This document shows positions 5,458 through 6,144 of a DNA stretch of 6,144 nt, piece by piece. The translations under genes and the position numbers were made by a program. Position 1 is the first letter of the stretch; the number at the start of each line of letters is the position of its first letter. The stretch covers positions 1 through 6,144 of the forward strand of contig JAGPFK010000100.1 in NCBI GenBank assembly GCA_018056585.1, in the 5' to 3' direction. Under the pieces are notes generated by a model. That model ran no database searches and was not told the DNA's origin. It saw only the letters and a program-made list of their open reading frames with translations. Origin of the DNA: Clostridia bacterium. Lineage in GTDB: Bacteria; Bacillota; Clostridia; Saccharofermentanales; UBA5734.

Positions 5458-6144
5458 ATGAAAAAACGCATGGTTTTTGTCTTGATGCTGCTTTTGATTT
5501 TTCCAATACTTGTGCCTGGATGTCAGCAGACAGGACAGAACGAACAAAACGAATCAATGACTTTGAAATTCGTCCGGATCGGTAATGATACGGCCGAAGC
5601 TAATTATTGGAAACGCGTCATTTCTGATTTTAACAAAGCCAATGCGGGAATTGTTGTAACATACGATGACGCAGCCATCGGAGAACCCATGGAGACCAAA
5701 CTGAACTCTCTGTTCAGCGCCGGTCTCGGCCCGGATATTATCGGACATGGTATCTTGTCTGTTGCCGCCCGCGTTGAGGCTTCGCATTATCAACCCATGA
5801 CAAAATACTTTGAGAAGTGGGAGGGCAGGGAGGACCTGATGGAAAGCGTCCTGGCAAACGGGACCTACAAAGGTGAAATCTATGGCCTCGCCTATTCTAC
5901 GACGCCTTTTGTCTTTGCCTGGCGAAAAGATCTCTTTGAAAAAGAAGGGCTTGATCCGGAAAAACCGCCGGTTAACTGGGCGGAATTGGAATCATATGCG
6001 CGCCTGCTGACAAAAAAAGACCAGGCCGGTCAGATTATTCAGTCTGGGTTTGCCTTTCCGCGGTCTGCCGGCAACTTTGTTGAGTACGATACGCTTGTTT
6101 TTGGAAACGGCGGACGTTTTTGTGATGAAGCCGGACAGCCAACG
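5458..6144 (+). CDS. ABC sugar transporter substrate-binding lipoprotein (solute-binding family 1), 3'-truncated
   Basis: The frame is open from ATG 5458 to the window end, giving 229 residues; family members are usually about 400-450, so roughly half is visible. The N-terminus is a lipoprotein signal: MKKR, a hydrophobic stretch (residues 5-19), then LVPGC with Cys22 as the expected lipidated residue. Pro at -2 is less usual in a lipobox. A short polar linker rich in Gln, Asn and Glu (23-33) leads into the binding fold. ANYWKRVISDFNKAN (47-61), the segment ending GLGPDI (89-94), YKGEIYGLAYSTTPFVFAWRKDLFEKEG (about 137-164) and NWAELESYARLL (170-181) are typical of CUT1 sugar-binding proteins. 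It would sit outside the membrane and deliver a saccharide to two permease subunits expected downstream. It follows the sulfatase by 39 bases with no terminator, so it probably belongs to the same operon. The ligand cannot be told; context suggests a sulfated mono- or oligosaccharide. Confidence 0.9.
   Translation, partial: MKKRMVFVLMLLLIFPILVPGCQQTGQNEQNESMTLKFVRIGNDTAEANYWKRVISDFNKANAGIVVTYDDAAIGEPMETKLNSLFSAGLGPDIIGHGILSVAARVEASHYQPMTKYFEKWEGREDLMESVLANGTYKGEIYGLAYSTTPFVFAWRKDLFEKEGLDPEKPPVNWAELESYARLLTKKDQAGQIIQSGFAFPRSAGNFVEYDTLVFGNGGRFCDEAGQPT

Larger units (their letters stand above)
1..6144 (+). other. Probable single operon for import and processing of a modified (likely sulfated) saccharide
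   Basis: Six co-directional genes are separated by at most 52 bases, and no hairpin followed by a T-run is seen in any gap. The order sulfatase, oxidoreductase, AraC, oxidoreductase, sulfatase, sugar-binding lipoprotein joins capture, desulfation, redox conversion and regulation. Both ends are open: the first gene is cut at base 1 and the last at 6144. Co-transcription is inferred from spacing, and an internal promoter in the 52-base gap at 2865-2916 cannot be excluded. Confidence 0.65.

Noticed and set aside
5554..5793. Minus-strand open frame of 79 codons
   Set aside because: It is antisense to the lipoprotein gene, which has a clear signal peptide and binding-protein motifs.

Overview
The window is a densely packed stretch of accessory carbohydrate-metabolism DNA with every supported gene on the + strand. 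The order is: sulfatase-family hydrolase (5'-truncated by the window edge), Gfo/Idh/MocA oxidoreductase, AraC-type regulator, second Gfo/Idh/MocA oxidoreductase, second sulfatase-family hydrolase, and the first half of a lipoprotein substrate-binding component of a sugar ABC importer. Gaps between genes are 30, 18, 52, 6 and 39 bases. No convincing terminator or promoter was seen in any of them, so the set reads as part of one operon that starts upstream and continues downstream. No stretch over 300 bases lacks a gene. No tRNA, rRNA, CRISPR, insertion sequence or attachment site was seen.

The organism is a bacterium, most likely a Gram-positive of the Bacillota (Paenibacillus-like or clostridial). 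The reasons are strong purine-rich Shine-Dalgarno sites (for example GAAGGAGG before the second oxidoreductase), mixed GC/AT codon use, and a CUT1-type sugar-binding lipoprotein in the same run as an AraC regulator and Gfo/Idh/MocA enzymes. This is inference from style and gene content, not a firm taxonomic call.

The likely joint role is use of a sulfated (or otherwise acid-esterified) saccharide. The lipoprotein would capture it outside the cell and permeases expected downstream would import it. The second sulfatase has no signal peptide, so it would act in the cytoplasm. The two NAD(P)-dependent oxidoreductases would oxidise, reduce or epimerise the sugar. The AraC protein would sense an inducer and control the run. 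The substrate cannot be read from the sequence.

Three points deserve attention. The second hydrolase keeps the formylglycine cysteine and metal ligands, but its GKWH-type active-site motif reads GPWN, losing the usual Lys and His. The two oxidoreductases are paralogues of one subfamily, and both lack the usual Asp in the C-terminal DxGxHxxD-like motif. Finally, the enzymes are arranged nearly symmetrically around the regulator (sulfatase, oxidoreductase, AraC, oxidoreductase, sulfatase).
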